From Streptomyces nigrescens (GTDB lineage Bacteria; Actinomycetota; Actinomycetes; Streptomycetales; Streptomycetaceae): a stretch of 64,000 nucleotides of DNA. This document shows positions 42,548 to 50,399 of the stretch, piece after piece (positions within the stretch are counted from its first letter, which is position 1; every line of letters begins with the position of its first letter). A program made the position numbers and the translations under genes. The DNA is taken from contig AP026073.1 in the NCBI GenBank assembly GCA_024349765.1, positions 7,688,001 through 7,752,000 on the forward strand. The letters run 5' to 3'. The notes beneath the pieces were generated by a model. That model ran no database searches and was not told the DNA's origin. It worked only from the letters and a program-made list of their open reading frames with translations.

Positions 42548-43831
42548 ATGACGAACAGTGAGGACGGGCCGGCGGTGAGCCCGGCGGTGGCGCACGTGGG
42601 GGAGGCTGCGGGGAAGCCCGTGGAGGTGACGGGCCGCGAGCGGCAACGACGGTCCCGGTGTGGGGAGTTGGGCGGCGGGAGGGCGGCCGGGCGGGGCGGC
42701 GGCTGGCCGGCCGTGGCGGCGCTGGCGGCGGCGACCTTCACGGTCGTCACGTCCGAGATGCTGCCCGTCGGGCTGCTGACCCCGATCGGCCGGGAGCTGC
42801 GGGTCTCGGACGGTACGGCGGGGCTGACGCTGACCGTGACCGGTCTGGTGGCCGCGGTGGCCGCGCCGCTGCTGACGCTGCTGCTGGGGCGGCGGGACCG
42901 GCGGGCGGTCTTGGCCGCTCTGATGGCCACGCTGACGGCGGCGAACCTGCTCGCCGCGTACGCCCCGAACGTCGCGGTGCTGCTGGTGGCCCGGGTGCTG
43001 GTGGGGCTGGGGATGGGAGGGGTGTGGGCGATCGCGGCGGGGCTCGCGGTGCGGCTGGTGCCCGCGCACCGCGTCGCGGCGGCCACGTCCCTGGTCTTCA
43101 GCGGGGTCGCGGCGGCCTCGGTGCTGGGGGTCCCGGCCGGTACGTCCCTGGGCGAACTGGGCGGCTGGCGCACCGCGTTCGTGGGGATGGCCGCGGTGTG
43201 CGCGCTGGTGGCGCTCGCGCTGGCCGTCCTGCTGCCGCCGCTTCCGGAGTCCGCCGCGGTCCGCCTCGGCGGGGTGCTCGGGCTGCTGCGCGGCGCGCCC
43301 GTACGGACCGGGCTGGTGCTGGTGGCGCTCCTGGTGACGGGCCATTTCGCGGCGTACACATATGTGCGGCCGGTGCTGGAGCACGTGGCCGGTGTGCAGC
43401 CGGGCCACATCAGCACGCTGCTGCTGGCCTTCGGCCTCGCCGGTCTGGCCGGGAACTTCGGGGCGGGGGCCGGGGCGGCGCGGTCCCCGCGCGCGACGCT
43501 GCTGGTGATCTGCGGGGTGCTCGCCGGAACGGTCCTGCTGGTGCCGCTGCTGGGGCGGGGCACCGGGCCGGCCGGGCCGGCGGTCCTGATGGCCGTATGG
43601 GGTCTGGCCTACGGGGGCGTCTCGGTCAGCACCCAGACCTGGCTGACGGCGGCCGCACCCGGTGCGCGGGAGGCCGCCTCCGCGCTGTTCGTGGCGGTGT
43701 TCAACGGGGCCATCGCCCTGGGCGCCCTCCTGGGCGGCCGGGCCGCGGACGGCTGGGGGCCGGCCGGTGTGATGTGGCTGGGCGGCGCACTGGCGACGGG
43801 TGCCTTGGTGACGTTGTCCCGTTCCTCGTGA
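42548..43831 (+). CDS. MFS transporter (drug-efflux / AraJ-like, 12 helices)
   Basis: 427 residues. A ~45-residue hydrophilic N-terminus precedes twelve predicted membrane helices. Features of the DHA1 sugar-efflux/Bcr-like group include TSEMLPVGLLTPIGRELRVS and the helix-4/5 region LVGLGMGGVWAIAAGLAVRL. The motif-A equivalent is LLLGRRDRRAVL. It likely exports a small molecule by proton antiport; substrate unknown. Divergent from the LysR gene. Confidence 0.87.
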   Translation: MTNSEDGPAVSPAVAHVGEAAGKPVEVTGRERQRRSRCGELGGGRAAGRGGGWPAVAALAAATFTVVTSEMLPVGLLTPIGRELRVSDGTAGLTLTVTGLVAAVAAPLLTLLLGRRDRRAVLAALMATLTAANLLAAYAPNVAVLLVARVLVGLGMGGVWAIAAGLAVRLVPAHRVAAATSLVFSGVAAASVLGVPAGTSLGELGGWRTAFVGMAAVCALVALALAVLLPPLPESAAVRLGGVLGLLRGAPVRTGLVLVALLVTGHFAAYTYVRPVLEHVAGVQPGHISTLLLAFGLAGLAGNFGAGAGAARSPRATLLVICGVLAGTVLLVPLLGRGTGPAGPAVLMAVWGLAYGGVSVSTQTWLTAAAPGAREAASALFVAVFNGAIALGALLGGRAADGWGPAGVMWLGGALATGALVTLSRSS

Positions 43832-43960
43832 GGCGTGCTTTGTGGGGCGCGTTTTGTGAGGCGTGCTTCGTGGGGCGTGTTTCGTGAGATGTGTTTCGTG
43901 AGGCGCGCTTTGTGGGGCGTGCTTCGTGAGGCGTGCTTTGTGGGGAGCGTTTCGTGAAGC
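43827..43960. repeat. Imperfect tandem array of a 13-15-bp GC(G/T)TG(C/T)TT(C/T)GTG unit
   Basis: About nine head-to-tail degenerate copies (consensus GGCGTGCTTCGTG, alternating with GAG or GGG junctions) start on the last codons of the MFS gene and run 130 bp into the gap. No spacers and no gene were recognised. Confidence 0.85.
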
Positions 43961-44081
43961 GCGTCGGCGGGCCCCCGCCGCGGGTTCCGGGCGCTGTGGC
44001 GTGCTCGGAGCCCGCGGCCGGGCGGTCCCGTTCCAGGGGTTCCGGGGGCTCGGGCCCGAGTTCGGGGCCCGGCTCCCGTTC

Positions 44082-44732
44082 TCAGGCGGCGAGGCGCGCG
44101 ACGAGGGCCTTGGCCTTGGCGGCGGCCTCCTCGTGGGCCTTGTCGCGGGAGGTCTCGTACAGCGGCACCAGGTCGGCCATCGCCGGGTTGACGGGGGCCA
44201 TGGTCAGCTCGGGGACGATGAACTCGACGTCCAGCCCCATGCCGCCGCCCAGCACGGCCTCCATGTAGTTCTGCACGTACTCCATGCCCTCACGGGGCGT
44301 GCCCGGCGCGTACGAGCCGCCACGGCTGGCGACGACCGTGACGGGCGTCCCCTTGGCGGACGGCGCCTCACCCGCGGTGCGGCCCATGATGATCACCTGG
44401 TCGAGCCACGCCTTGAGCGTGGAGGGGATCGTGAAGTTGTACATCGGCGCGGCGATGACGACCGCGTCGGCCTGCTCCAGTTCCTCGGCGAGCTTGACCC
44501 GCACGGCGAACGCGGCCTGCTGCTCGGGGGTGTGGGTGGCCGGGTCGGAGAACGCGGCGGAGGCGGCGACGCCGTCGAGGTGCGGCAGCGGGTCGGCGGC
44601 CAGGTCGCGATAGATCACGGTGCCCTCGGGGTGCTGCTCCTCCCAGGTCTTGCGGAAGGCCGCGGTGACCGAGCGGGAGGCGGAGGCGCCCTCGGGGGAG
44701 AGGGACGAGTCGATGAGCAGAAGCGTGGCCAT
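44082..44732 (-). CDS. azoR: FMN-dependent NADH:quinone oxidoreductase / azoreductase (AzoR/AcpD family)
   Basis: 216 residues. Flavodoxin-like fold: the FMN phosphate loop is SSLSPEGASASRSVT near the N-terminus, with PMYNFTIPSTLKAWLDQV and VVASRGGSYAPGT contacting the flavin. Two-electron reduction of quinones and azo dyes protects against quinone stress (family knowledge). GAAGGAA precedes ATG 44732. It is divergent from an HxlR-type regulator whose relatives control azoreductases. Confidence 0.93.
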   Translation of the reverse strand: MATLLLIDSSLSPEGASASRSVTAAFRKTWEEQHPEGTVIYRDLAADPLPHLDGVAASAAFSDPATHTPEQQAAFAVRVKLAEELEQADAVVIAAPMYNFTIPSTLKAWLDQVIIMGRTAGEAPSAKGTPVTVVASRGGSYAPGTPREGMEYVQNYMEAVLGGGMGLDVEFIVPELTMAPVNPAMADLVPLYETSRDKAHEEAAAKAKALVARLAA

Positions 44733-45100
44733 GGGAATCGTTCCTTCGGTTGGTGCCCCCGGCCGGTCGGGGCCGGGTGGGGCAGCGGGTGTTCAGCAAG
44801 TTGGGCGGGTTCAGCAGGTGGAGCTGGTTGAACTGGTTGGGCAGGTTCAGCAGGTTCAGCAGGTTGAGCGGGGCTGGTCGGGGGCCTCACCAGGGGTTCG
44901 GCGTCCGGTTCAGCACCGGGTTCAGCACCCGGTTCAGCACTCCAGGGGCCCCGCAGGGGCTGCTGCGCAGTCCCTGGCTGAGCCGGCTGAGCACGGGATG
45001 ACCAAAGTTTGGCTAGCTGGTTGAACTCCGTATGTCACTATTCATAGCACAGGAGCTTACTTTTCTGCAGTAGCCAACAAGAGGGCGGTACGCTGGGTGT
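44733..45100. promoter_or_regulatory. azoR-hxlR divergent region with GGTTCAGCA repeats
   Basis: 368 bp. From 44790 to 44940 the 9-bp element GGTTCAGCA/GGTTGAGC recurs at least eight times in the same orientation with irregular spacing. Nearer the HxlR gene lies a near-dyad CTATTCATAG (45038-45047), a candidate operator. TACGCT (45089-45094) stands six bases before the ATG. Confidence 0.65.
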
Positions 45101-45463
45101 ATGGCGGACCACAGTGAGGCGACGTGTAAGCAGGTCGACGACGGCATGGCGCGCGTCTTCGAGCTGTTCGGGAAGCGCTGGACGGGGCTGATCGTCGCCA
45201 CCCTGATGTCCGGCCCGGTGCACTTCGCCGACCTGCGACGGGCGATCCCCGGCATCAGCGAGCGGATGCTCTCCGACCGGCTGATGGAGCTCGCGGGGGT
45301 CGGCCTGCTCGTGCGCGAAGTGGACGCGGGCCCTCCGCTGCGTGTCTCGTACCGGCTCACGGAGGCCGGTCTCGCGATGGACCCCGCCCTCAAGGAACTG
45401 GGGCGCTGGGCGGAGACCTATCTGGCGGACGGCGGGCAATGTCCGCAGCGGTTCCGGAGGTAG
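45101..45463 (+). CDS. HxlR-family transcriptional regulator, YodB/CatR-like
   Basis: 120 residues. Winged-helix HxlR fold: FELFGKRWTGLIVATLMSGP, FADLRRAIPGISERMLSDRL and LREVDAGPP-like wing (VREVDAGPPLRVSYRLTEAG). A single N-terminal cysteine (MADHSEATCKQ, Cys9) sits where the redox cysteine of Bacillus YodB (Cys6) lies, and a second Cys is near the C-terminus (GGQCPQ). YodB represses azoR1 and senses quinones and diamide. The divergent azoreductase makes the same job likely here. A leaderless start is possible. Confidence 0.9.
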   Translation: MADHSEATCKQVDDGMARVFELFGKRWTGLIVATLMSGPVHFADLRRAIPGISERMLSDRLMELAGVGLLVREVDAGPPLRVSYRLTEAGLAMDPALKELGRWAETYLADGGQCPQRFRR

Positions 45464-45633
45464 GTGGCGGACTGGGCCAGTGGTCTGGGTCTGTGGCCTG
45501 AGCCTGTGGCCAGGGGCTTCGGGTAGGGCCTACGGGTGGGGGGCTTCGGGCAGACGCTTCGGTCTGGGGCTTCCAGTCCTGTGTGTCTGGCCTGAGGCTT
45601 CCTCCCGACTGTTTGCCCCAGTTACCACCCCGG

Positions 45634-46068
45634 TTAGCCCAGTCGCTCCTGGGCCGCGTTGTAGCGCCGTAGGTATGTGGCGAAGCGGTCGAGGTCGGTC
45701 TCGTCCCAGTCGGCCAGGCGCTCGTGGAAGGCCTGGCGGCGGCTGGCGGTGACGTTGGCGAGCACCTGGGCGCCCTTCTCGGTGGGGTGCAGCACCTGGA
45801 CGCGGTGGTCGTCCGGGTCGACCCGGCGCTCGACGAAACCGAGCTTCTCCAGCGCGGCGATCTGCCGGCTGACCGTGGACTTGTCCAGGAAGTAGTGCGC
45901 CGCGAGGTCCGTCGCGCGGCATCCGCGCTGGTCATCGAGGTGCGCAAGCAGGGTGTAGGAGACCAGCGACAGCTCGGGATGCATCCGGGCGGCGGTCGCG
46001 CGGGCCCGTCGGGCGAATGCGGTCATCTCCTGCTGGATGGTCTCGACGGAGTCGTCGCGGTGGGGCAC
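45634..46068 (-). CDS. MarR-family transcriptional regulator
   Basis: 144 residues. Winged helix: ELSLVSYTLLAHLDDQRGCR, the recognition region LAAHYFLDKSTVSRQIAALEKLGFVERR, and the wing DPDDHRVQVLHPTEKG. GTG 46068 has AAAGG six bases upstream; a longer reading would read through the operator. Divergent from a membrane exporter-like gene. It is probably its repressor. Confidence 0.92.
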   Translation of the reverse strand: MPHRDDSVETIQQEMTAFARRARATAARMHPELSLVSYTLLAHLDDQRGCRATDLAAHYFLDKSTVSRQIAALEKLGFVERRVDPDDHRVQVLHPTEKGAQVLANVTASRRQAFHERLADWDETDLDRFATYLRRYNAAQERLG

Positions 46069-46089
46069 GGGTTGCCTTTCGTAGATGTA

Positions 46090-46104
46090 GTTGTAGAGTA
46101 CAAC
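46090..46104. promoter_or_regulatory. Candidate MarR operator (GTTGTA-GAG-TACAAC)
   Basis: Perfect 6-bp dyad around a 3-bp centre, between the MarR gene and the divergent membrane-protein gene. A half-site AGTTGTA recurs at 46114-46120. The size and place are typical of MarR operators. Confidence 0.65.
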
Positions 46105-46218
46105 GTAAGCGTGAGTTGTATTTGCCAACCATCGCGCCGGTCACTCCATGTGCCAACCGTTGCGATCAGTCCACCCCCAAGCCAGCGACAGAACCCCTCA
46201 GCTGAGAAGGCTCGCCCC

Positions 46219-47568
46219 ATGAGTACGGTCCGACGTCCCGACCACCACCGAAGTGCGCCCCACGGCGGCCACCGCGCCGCACCCGCCGGCCGCCCCGCCA
46301 CCCACGCGGCCGGGCTCCGTCATGTCCTGGCGCACCTGGTCACACCCCTGCTGATGTGCATCGGCATGGGGTTCGCCTACCTGGGCGCGTTCGCGCATCC
46401 GGCACCCCACCACCTGCCGGTCGCGGTCGTCGGATCGAGCCGTGGCGCACAGCTGCTCGCCCAGTCGATCAACGACAAGTCGGGCGGTGACCTGGAGGCG
46501 CGTACGGTCCCCGATCGGCCGACGGCGGTCGAGCAGCTGAAGCACCAGGACATCTTCGGTGCGTATGTGATGCACGCGAAGGCGCACGCGCAGGCCCAGC
46601 CGCAGGAGGGCACACAGGGACGGACCCAGGAGCGCACGCAGGGACGGGCGCCGGAGGGCACACAGGGACGGGTGCCGGAGGGCACGCAGGGGCGGGCGCA
46701 GGGACCGGCGGTGCCCGAACTGCTCGTCGCCACCGCCGGATCCGACACCAGCGCCTCCGTCGTGCAGAAGATCTTCACGCCGCTCGCGGCCCAGCAAGGC
46801 GCCCCGCTGAAGGTCACGGACGTCGCACCGCCCGCCGAGGACGATCCGACCGGGCAGGGCATCTTCTTCCTGCTGGTCGCGATCAGCATCGGCTCGTACG
46901 CCTCGGTCGCGGTGATCGGCGGCGCCGGCGCCGTGCTGCCGCTCCGGCTGCGGGCCGCGCTGGCGATCGGCACGTCCGCCGTGGTCAGCCTCATCGGCAC
47001 GGCGTTCGCGGGCCCGGTGTTCCACCTCGTCGACCACGGCCTGTGGGGCCTGTGGGGCATGGCGTGGCTGTACTCCGCCGGCGTTCTGCTGATCGGTACC
47101 GGCCTGCACACCTTCCTCAAGCGGTGGACGACGCTCGGCGTGATGGCCCTCTTCGTGATGCTCAACTTCACTTCGTCCGGCGGGATTTTCCGGCCCGAGA
47201 TGCAGAACGGCTTCTTCGCCGCGCTGCACTCCTTCTGGAACGGTGCCGGCTTCGTGGAGGGCCTCCGCAGTCACGTCTACTTCGACGGTTACGGCCTGTC
47301 CGGGCACGTCTGGACGCTGGTGGGCTGGCTGCTCGCCGGGGTGTTGATGGTCGGTCTGGCGGGGCTGGCCGAGCGGCGCCGGCGGGCCGCGGAGGCGGAA
47401 GCGGCGGCCAATGCGGCGGCAGTGGCGGCGGCCGCGGTGGCGGCAACGGTGCCGGAGCCCGGGCCGCAGCGGTCGGTGCGTGCGGCGGCGCCCGGCACCG
47501 GCTCGTCGGACAGGGTCACGGAGGAAGAGAGGACGGAGGAAGAACTGGAGGAGGCGGTGGGCGTGTAG
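46219..47568 (+). CDS. YhgE/Pip-like ABC-2 membrane protein
   Basis: 449 residues. A first membrane helix (~40-60, HLVTPLLMCIGMGFAYLGAF) is followed by a large extracytoplasmic domain (~65-205). That domain carries a low-complexity Gly-Thr-Gln-Gly-Arg repeat region (~125-155). Five further helices lie from ~210 to 385, and a charged Ala/Glu-rich cytoplasmic tail ends the protein. The LPVAVVGSSRGAQLLAQSIN start of the ectodomain matches the DUF3533/YhgE type, membrane proteins with an ABC-2-like fold without an ATPase. Transport role is inferred. Divergent MarR gene. Confidence 0.75.
   Translation: MSTVRRPDHHRSAPHGGHRAAPAGRPATHAAGLRHVLAHLVTPLLMCIGMGFAYLGAFAHPAPHHLPVAVVGSSRGAQLLAQSINDKSGGDLEARTVPDRPTAVEQLKHQDIFGAYVMHAKAHAQAQPQEGTQGRTQERTQGRAPEGTQGRVPEGTQGRAQGPAVPELLVATAGSDTSASVVQKIFTPLAAQQGAPLKVTDVAPPAEDDPTGQGIFFLLVAISIGSYASVAVIGGAGAVLPLRLRAALAIGTSAVVSLIGTAFAGPVFHLVDHGLWGLWGMAWLYSAGVLLIGTGLHTFLKRWTTLGVMALFVMLNFTSSGGIFRPEMQNGFFAALHSFWNGAGFVEGLRSHVYFDGYGLSGHVWTLVGWLLAGVLMVGLAGLAERRRRAAEAEAAANAAAVAAAAVAATVPEPGPQRSVRAAAPGTGSSDRVTEEERTEEELEEAVGV
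46603..46705. repeat. In-frame degenerate repeats in exporter ectodomain
   Basis: Four to five copies of a unit like GAGGGCACACAGGGACGG encode Pro-Glu-Gly-Thr-Gln-Gly-Arg. They expand a hydrophilic loop of the YhgE-like protein. Confidence 0.75.
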
Positions 47569-47980
47569 TGGTCGGTGGCTTGGCAGTTGGCAGTTGGCAG
47601 TTGACGGCTGCGGCTACGGCTACGGCTGCGAGCCTGTGGGTGTGGGTGTGGGTGCGGGTGCGGGTGCGGGGCTGGGTCTGGGTTGCGGGTTGACGCCAAC
47701 GCCTGACCGCATGACGGGCCCCTCTTCCTCCCCGTTCCCGGGCCTCCTCCCCCTCCTCAACGACCGGCGCATGGGCATACGCAGAGTTATCCACAGGCCC
47801 TGCGCGCGATGACGCGACGTCGGTACCGTCATGGCACGTCGGCAGGCCGGAAGCAGTTCCGTCCGGCGGCCGGTAAGCAGTGCCCAGTGACAGAGAATTC
47901 GCCGACCGACCTCACCGACCTGGTGGGCGTCGCCGAAGTCGCCGCAGCCGTGAAGGTCCTGAAGGGGGAGGTGGCCCGCC
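47569..47980. other. Simple-sequence region before the DUF2252 gene
   Basis: 412 bp. Short tandem runs fill 47582-47690: GGCAGTT x3, GGCTAC/GGCTGC, GTGGGT and GCGGGT runs. One TTATCCACA DnaA-box-like nonamer lies at 47787-47795. From 47887 the plus strand has an open frame with coding-like third positions (see findings). Confidence 0.6.
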
Positions 47981-49441
47981 ATGACGCGTGTGCCGTACGT
48001 ACCGGGGTTTGCCAAGGCCGATGCAGAAGGCCCGTCGCCCAAGGCGGCCGGCCGGGCATTGCGGGAGCGGCTGCCCCGTGCCGCGCAATCCGCACTGTCG
48101 AGCGCGGCCGAACGCCCGGACGCGGTGGCGGCGGTGGAGGAATCCAACGCCGGACGGCTTCTCGACCTGACGCCGATACGGGTCGGCCGGATGGCCGCGA
48201 GCCCGTTCGCCTTCCTCCGCGGCTCCGCGGGCCTGATGGCGTACGACCTGACGGCCGATCCGGTGACCGGTATCGGCGCCCAGATCTGCGGCGACGCCCA
48301 CGCCGCCAACTTCGGGCTCTACGGCGACGCCCGCGGCGGGCTTGTCATCGACCTCAACGACTTCGACGAGACCCTGTACGGGCCGTGGGAGTGGGACGTG
48401 AAGCGGCTCGCCACGTCGATGGTCCTGGCGGGCCGGGAAGCGGGTGCGGCTGAGGACGAGTGCCGCAAGGCCGCCCAGGACGCGGCGGGTGCGTACCGGC
48501 GCACGATGCGGCTGCTGGCGAAGCTGCCGGTGACGGAGGCGTGGAACGCGATCGCCGATGAGGAGCTGGTCTCACACACCGACGCCCGGGACCTGCTGGG
48601 GACGCTGGAGCGGGTGTCGGCCAAGGCGCGGAAGAACACCAGCGCGCGGTTCGCGGCGAAGGCGACCGAGCGGACGGCGGACGGAGGCCGCCGGTTCGTG
48701 GACGCGCCACCGGTGCTGCGCCGGGTGCCGGACGCCGAAGCAGCAGCCGTGGCCGCTTCTCTCACCAGCTACCTGGACACCCTCCCCGAGGACCGCCTGC
48801 CCCTGCTGGCCCGGTACGCGGTGCACGACGTGGCCTTCCGCGTGGTCGGCACGGGCAGCGTGGGCCTGCGGTCGTACGTGGTGCTGTTGCTGGATCACCG
48901 CGGCGAGCCACTGGTCCTGCAGGTGAAGGAGGCCCGCAGCTCCGCACTGGCACCGTATGTGGAGAAGGCCGGCTTCCCGTCCCCGGCGGTGACGCATGAA
49001 GGCCGTCGGGTGGTGCTCGGCCAGCGGAGGATGCAGGTCGTCAGCGACATCCTGCTCGGCTGGACGACCGTGCAGGACATACCCCTGACCGAGGGTGGAG
49101 GCACCCGCTCCACTGCCCCCGCCCGGGGGACGGGCGATCCGGCTGCCGGACTTCCCTTCCAGGTCCGCCAGTTCAGGAACCGTAAGGGAAGCGTGGACCC
49201 GGCCCAACTGACCGGCGACCAACTGGACGACTACGCCCGGATGACCGGCGCCCTCCTGGCCCGAGCCCACGCCCACAGCGCCGACCCACGCCTGGTGGCC
49301 GGCTACTGCGGCAAGAGCGAGGAACTGGACGAGGCCATAGCGAAGTTCGCCGTCGCCTACGCAGACCGCACGGAAGCGGACCACACGGCACTGACAACAG
49401 CAGTGAAGAACGGCCGTGTGGCGGCAGAAATGGGGGTATGA
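47981..49441 (+). CDS. DUF2252 family protein
   Basis: 486 residues, typical length. Conserved blocks are MAASPFAFLRGSAGLMAYDL, ICGDAHAANFGLYGDARGG, DLNDFDETLYGPWEWDVKRL, VGTGSVGLRSYVVLL and VLGQRRMQVVSDILLGW. The GDAH..NFG and DFDE motifs resemble the catalytic loop and metal site of aminoglycoside-phosphotransferase-like kinases, so a kinase-like activity is plausible but unproven. GGGGGAGG lies upstream of ATG 47981. Confidence 0.88.
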   Translation: MTRVPYVPGFAKADAEGPSPKAAGRALRERLPRAAQSALSSAAERPDAVAAVEESNAGRLLDLTPIRVGRMAASPFAFLRGSAGLMAYDLTADPVTGIGAQICGDAHAANFGLYGDARGGLVIDLNDFDETLYGPWEWDVKRLATSMVLAGREAGAAEDECRKAAQDAAGAYRRTMRLLAKLPVTEAWNAIADEELVSHTDARDLLGTLERVSAKARKNTSARFAAKATERTADGGRRFVDAPPVLRRVPDAEAAAVAASLTSYLDTLPEDRLPLLARYAVHDVAFRVVGTGSVGLRSYVVLLLDHRGEPLVLQVKEARSSALAPYVEKAGFPSPAVTHEGRRVVLGQRRMQVVSDILLGWTTVQDIPLTEGGGTRSTAPARGTGDPAAGLPFQVRQFRNRKGSVDPAQLTGDQLDDYARMTGALLARAHAHSADPRLVAGYCGKSEELDEAIAKFAVAYADRTEADHTALTTAVKNGRVAAEMGV

Positions 49442-50399
49442 GCCGCCACATCTCTTCGGGCTCGCCTCTGCCGTCGACGATGGCTTCTTTCGATGATCGA
49501 CTCTCCCGACCGACGATCGCCTCAGCCGACCGACGAGTGCCTCAGCGGACTGACGAGCGTCGACCGTTGATGGTGGCGCTGGGTGGGGGCGGCGGCAGGG
49601 GGAGGCTGGGGCGGCGGCTGGGCCTTGAGGACTGGGCCTGAGGACTGGGCGTCGTGGACCGTGGAGCTGTCTCTCGGACCGTACGCGGGCCGGTGCGGGT
49701 GCCGACAACGCTGACACCACGGATCCGGGCGGGCGGCGGCCACAGGTTGCGCGGCGCGCTGCGACTCAACGCGACGATCCGTGGTGGCCCGACGGCCGCT
49801 CGGCACTCGAGGGGCGCCCGTCAGCGATGGCCTCTTGATCACGGCTGCTCGGGCCGTGGCGGCGTTGGGTGCTGGCTGATTGGTGGCCGCAAGGGCGGTG
49901 GCTGATGGCGGCTGCCGCTCAGGGAGTGGGGCCGGAGGCCGTTACGCGGCGAGGCCGTGCCTGACGGAACTCGTGAGCTTGCGGTTGGTGACGAGGTGAA
50001 GGGGTGACCCCGGCGGTTTGGGGAGGTGGCTGAGGGTGAGGGCTGCCGATTGGGGGTGTCGAGCTGTCTCGGCGGGCGGCGTGCGGTGGGCGTAAGCGGT
50101 TAGCTGCGGTCGGCGGTCGGTGGGCGTAAGCGGTTAACGGTGGTCGGTGGAGGACGGTCCGTGGTCGGTTAGCGGCGGGCGGTGGGGGTGGGTGAGGCGG
50201 TAGGTGGTGAGCGGTGGTCGGTGGGTGGTGGGGGTGGGAGGGGGGTGGGGCGGGGCGGGGGAGGGGCCCCAGGGGGAAGGCAGCAGGAAAGGCGAAGCTC
50301 CGGCCTCTCCGGGCCAACAGGCCCAAGGCATGGAGTGACGGAAGCGCCCGGCCGGTGGCGAGGGAGGGCAGGGGTGTGCTCGGGCCGTACGCTGACCGG
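49442..50399. other. Gene-free region with degenerate GC-rich repeats
   Basis: Nearly 1 kb without a credible gene. CGATCGCCTCAGCCGACCGACG-like units recur at 49495-49565. CGGTGGGCGTAAGCGGTTA occurs twice (50084-50102 and 50117-50135), followed by a purine/GT-rich run GGTCGGTGGG... to about 50270. Open frames here have no start signal and look like shadows. No terminator or mobile-element end was recognised. Confidence 0.6.
50388..50399 (+). promoter_or_regulatory. Candidate -10 for leaderless J-domain gene (TACGCT)
   Basis: TACGCT at 50388-50393, six bases before the GTG, with no ribosome-binding site. This is the usual geometry of leaderless actinomycete mRNAs. Confidence 0.45.

Noticed and set aside
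43827-43960. Possible CRISPR array or insertion-sequence end
   Set aside because: Repeats are head-to-tail and degenerate, with no spacers, no terminal inverted repeats and no transposase.
49442-49905. Small open frames after the DUF2252 gene
   Set aside because: Translated products are Arg/Gly-rich with no ribosome site and no consistent third-position bias; treated as repeats.
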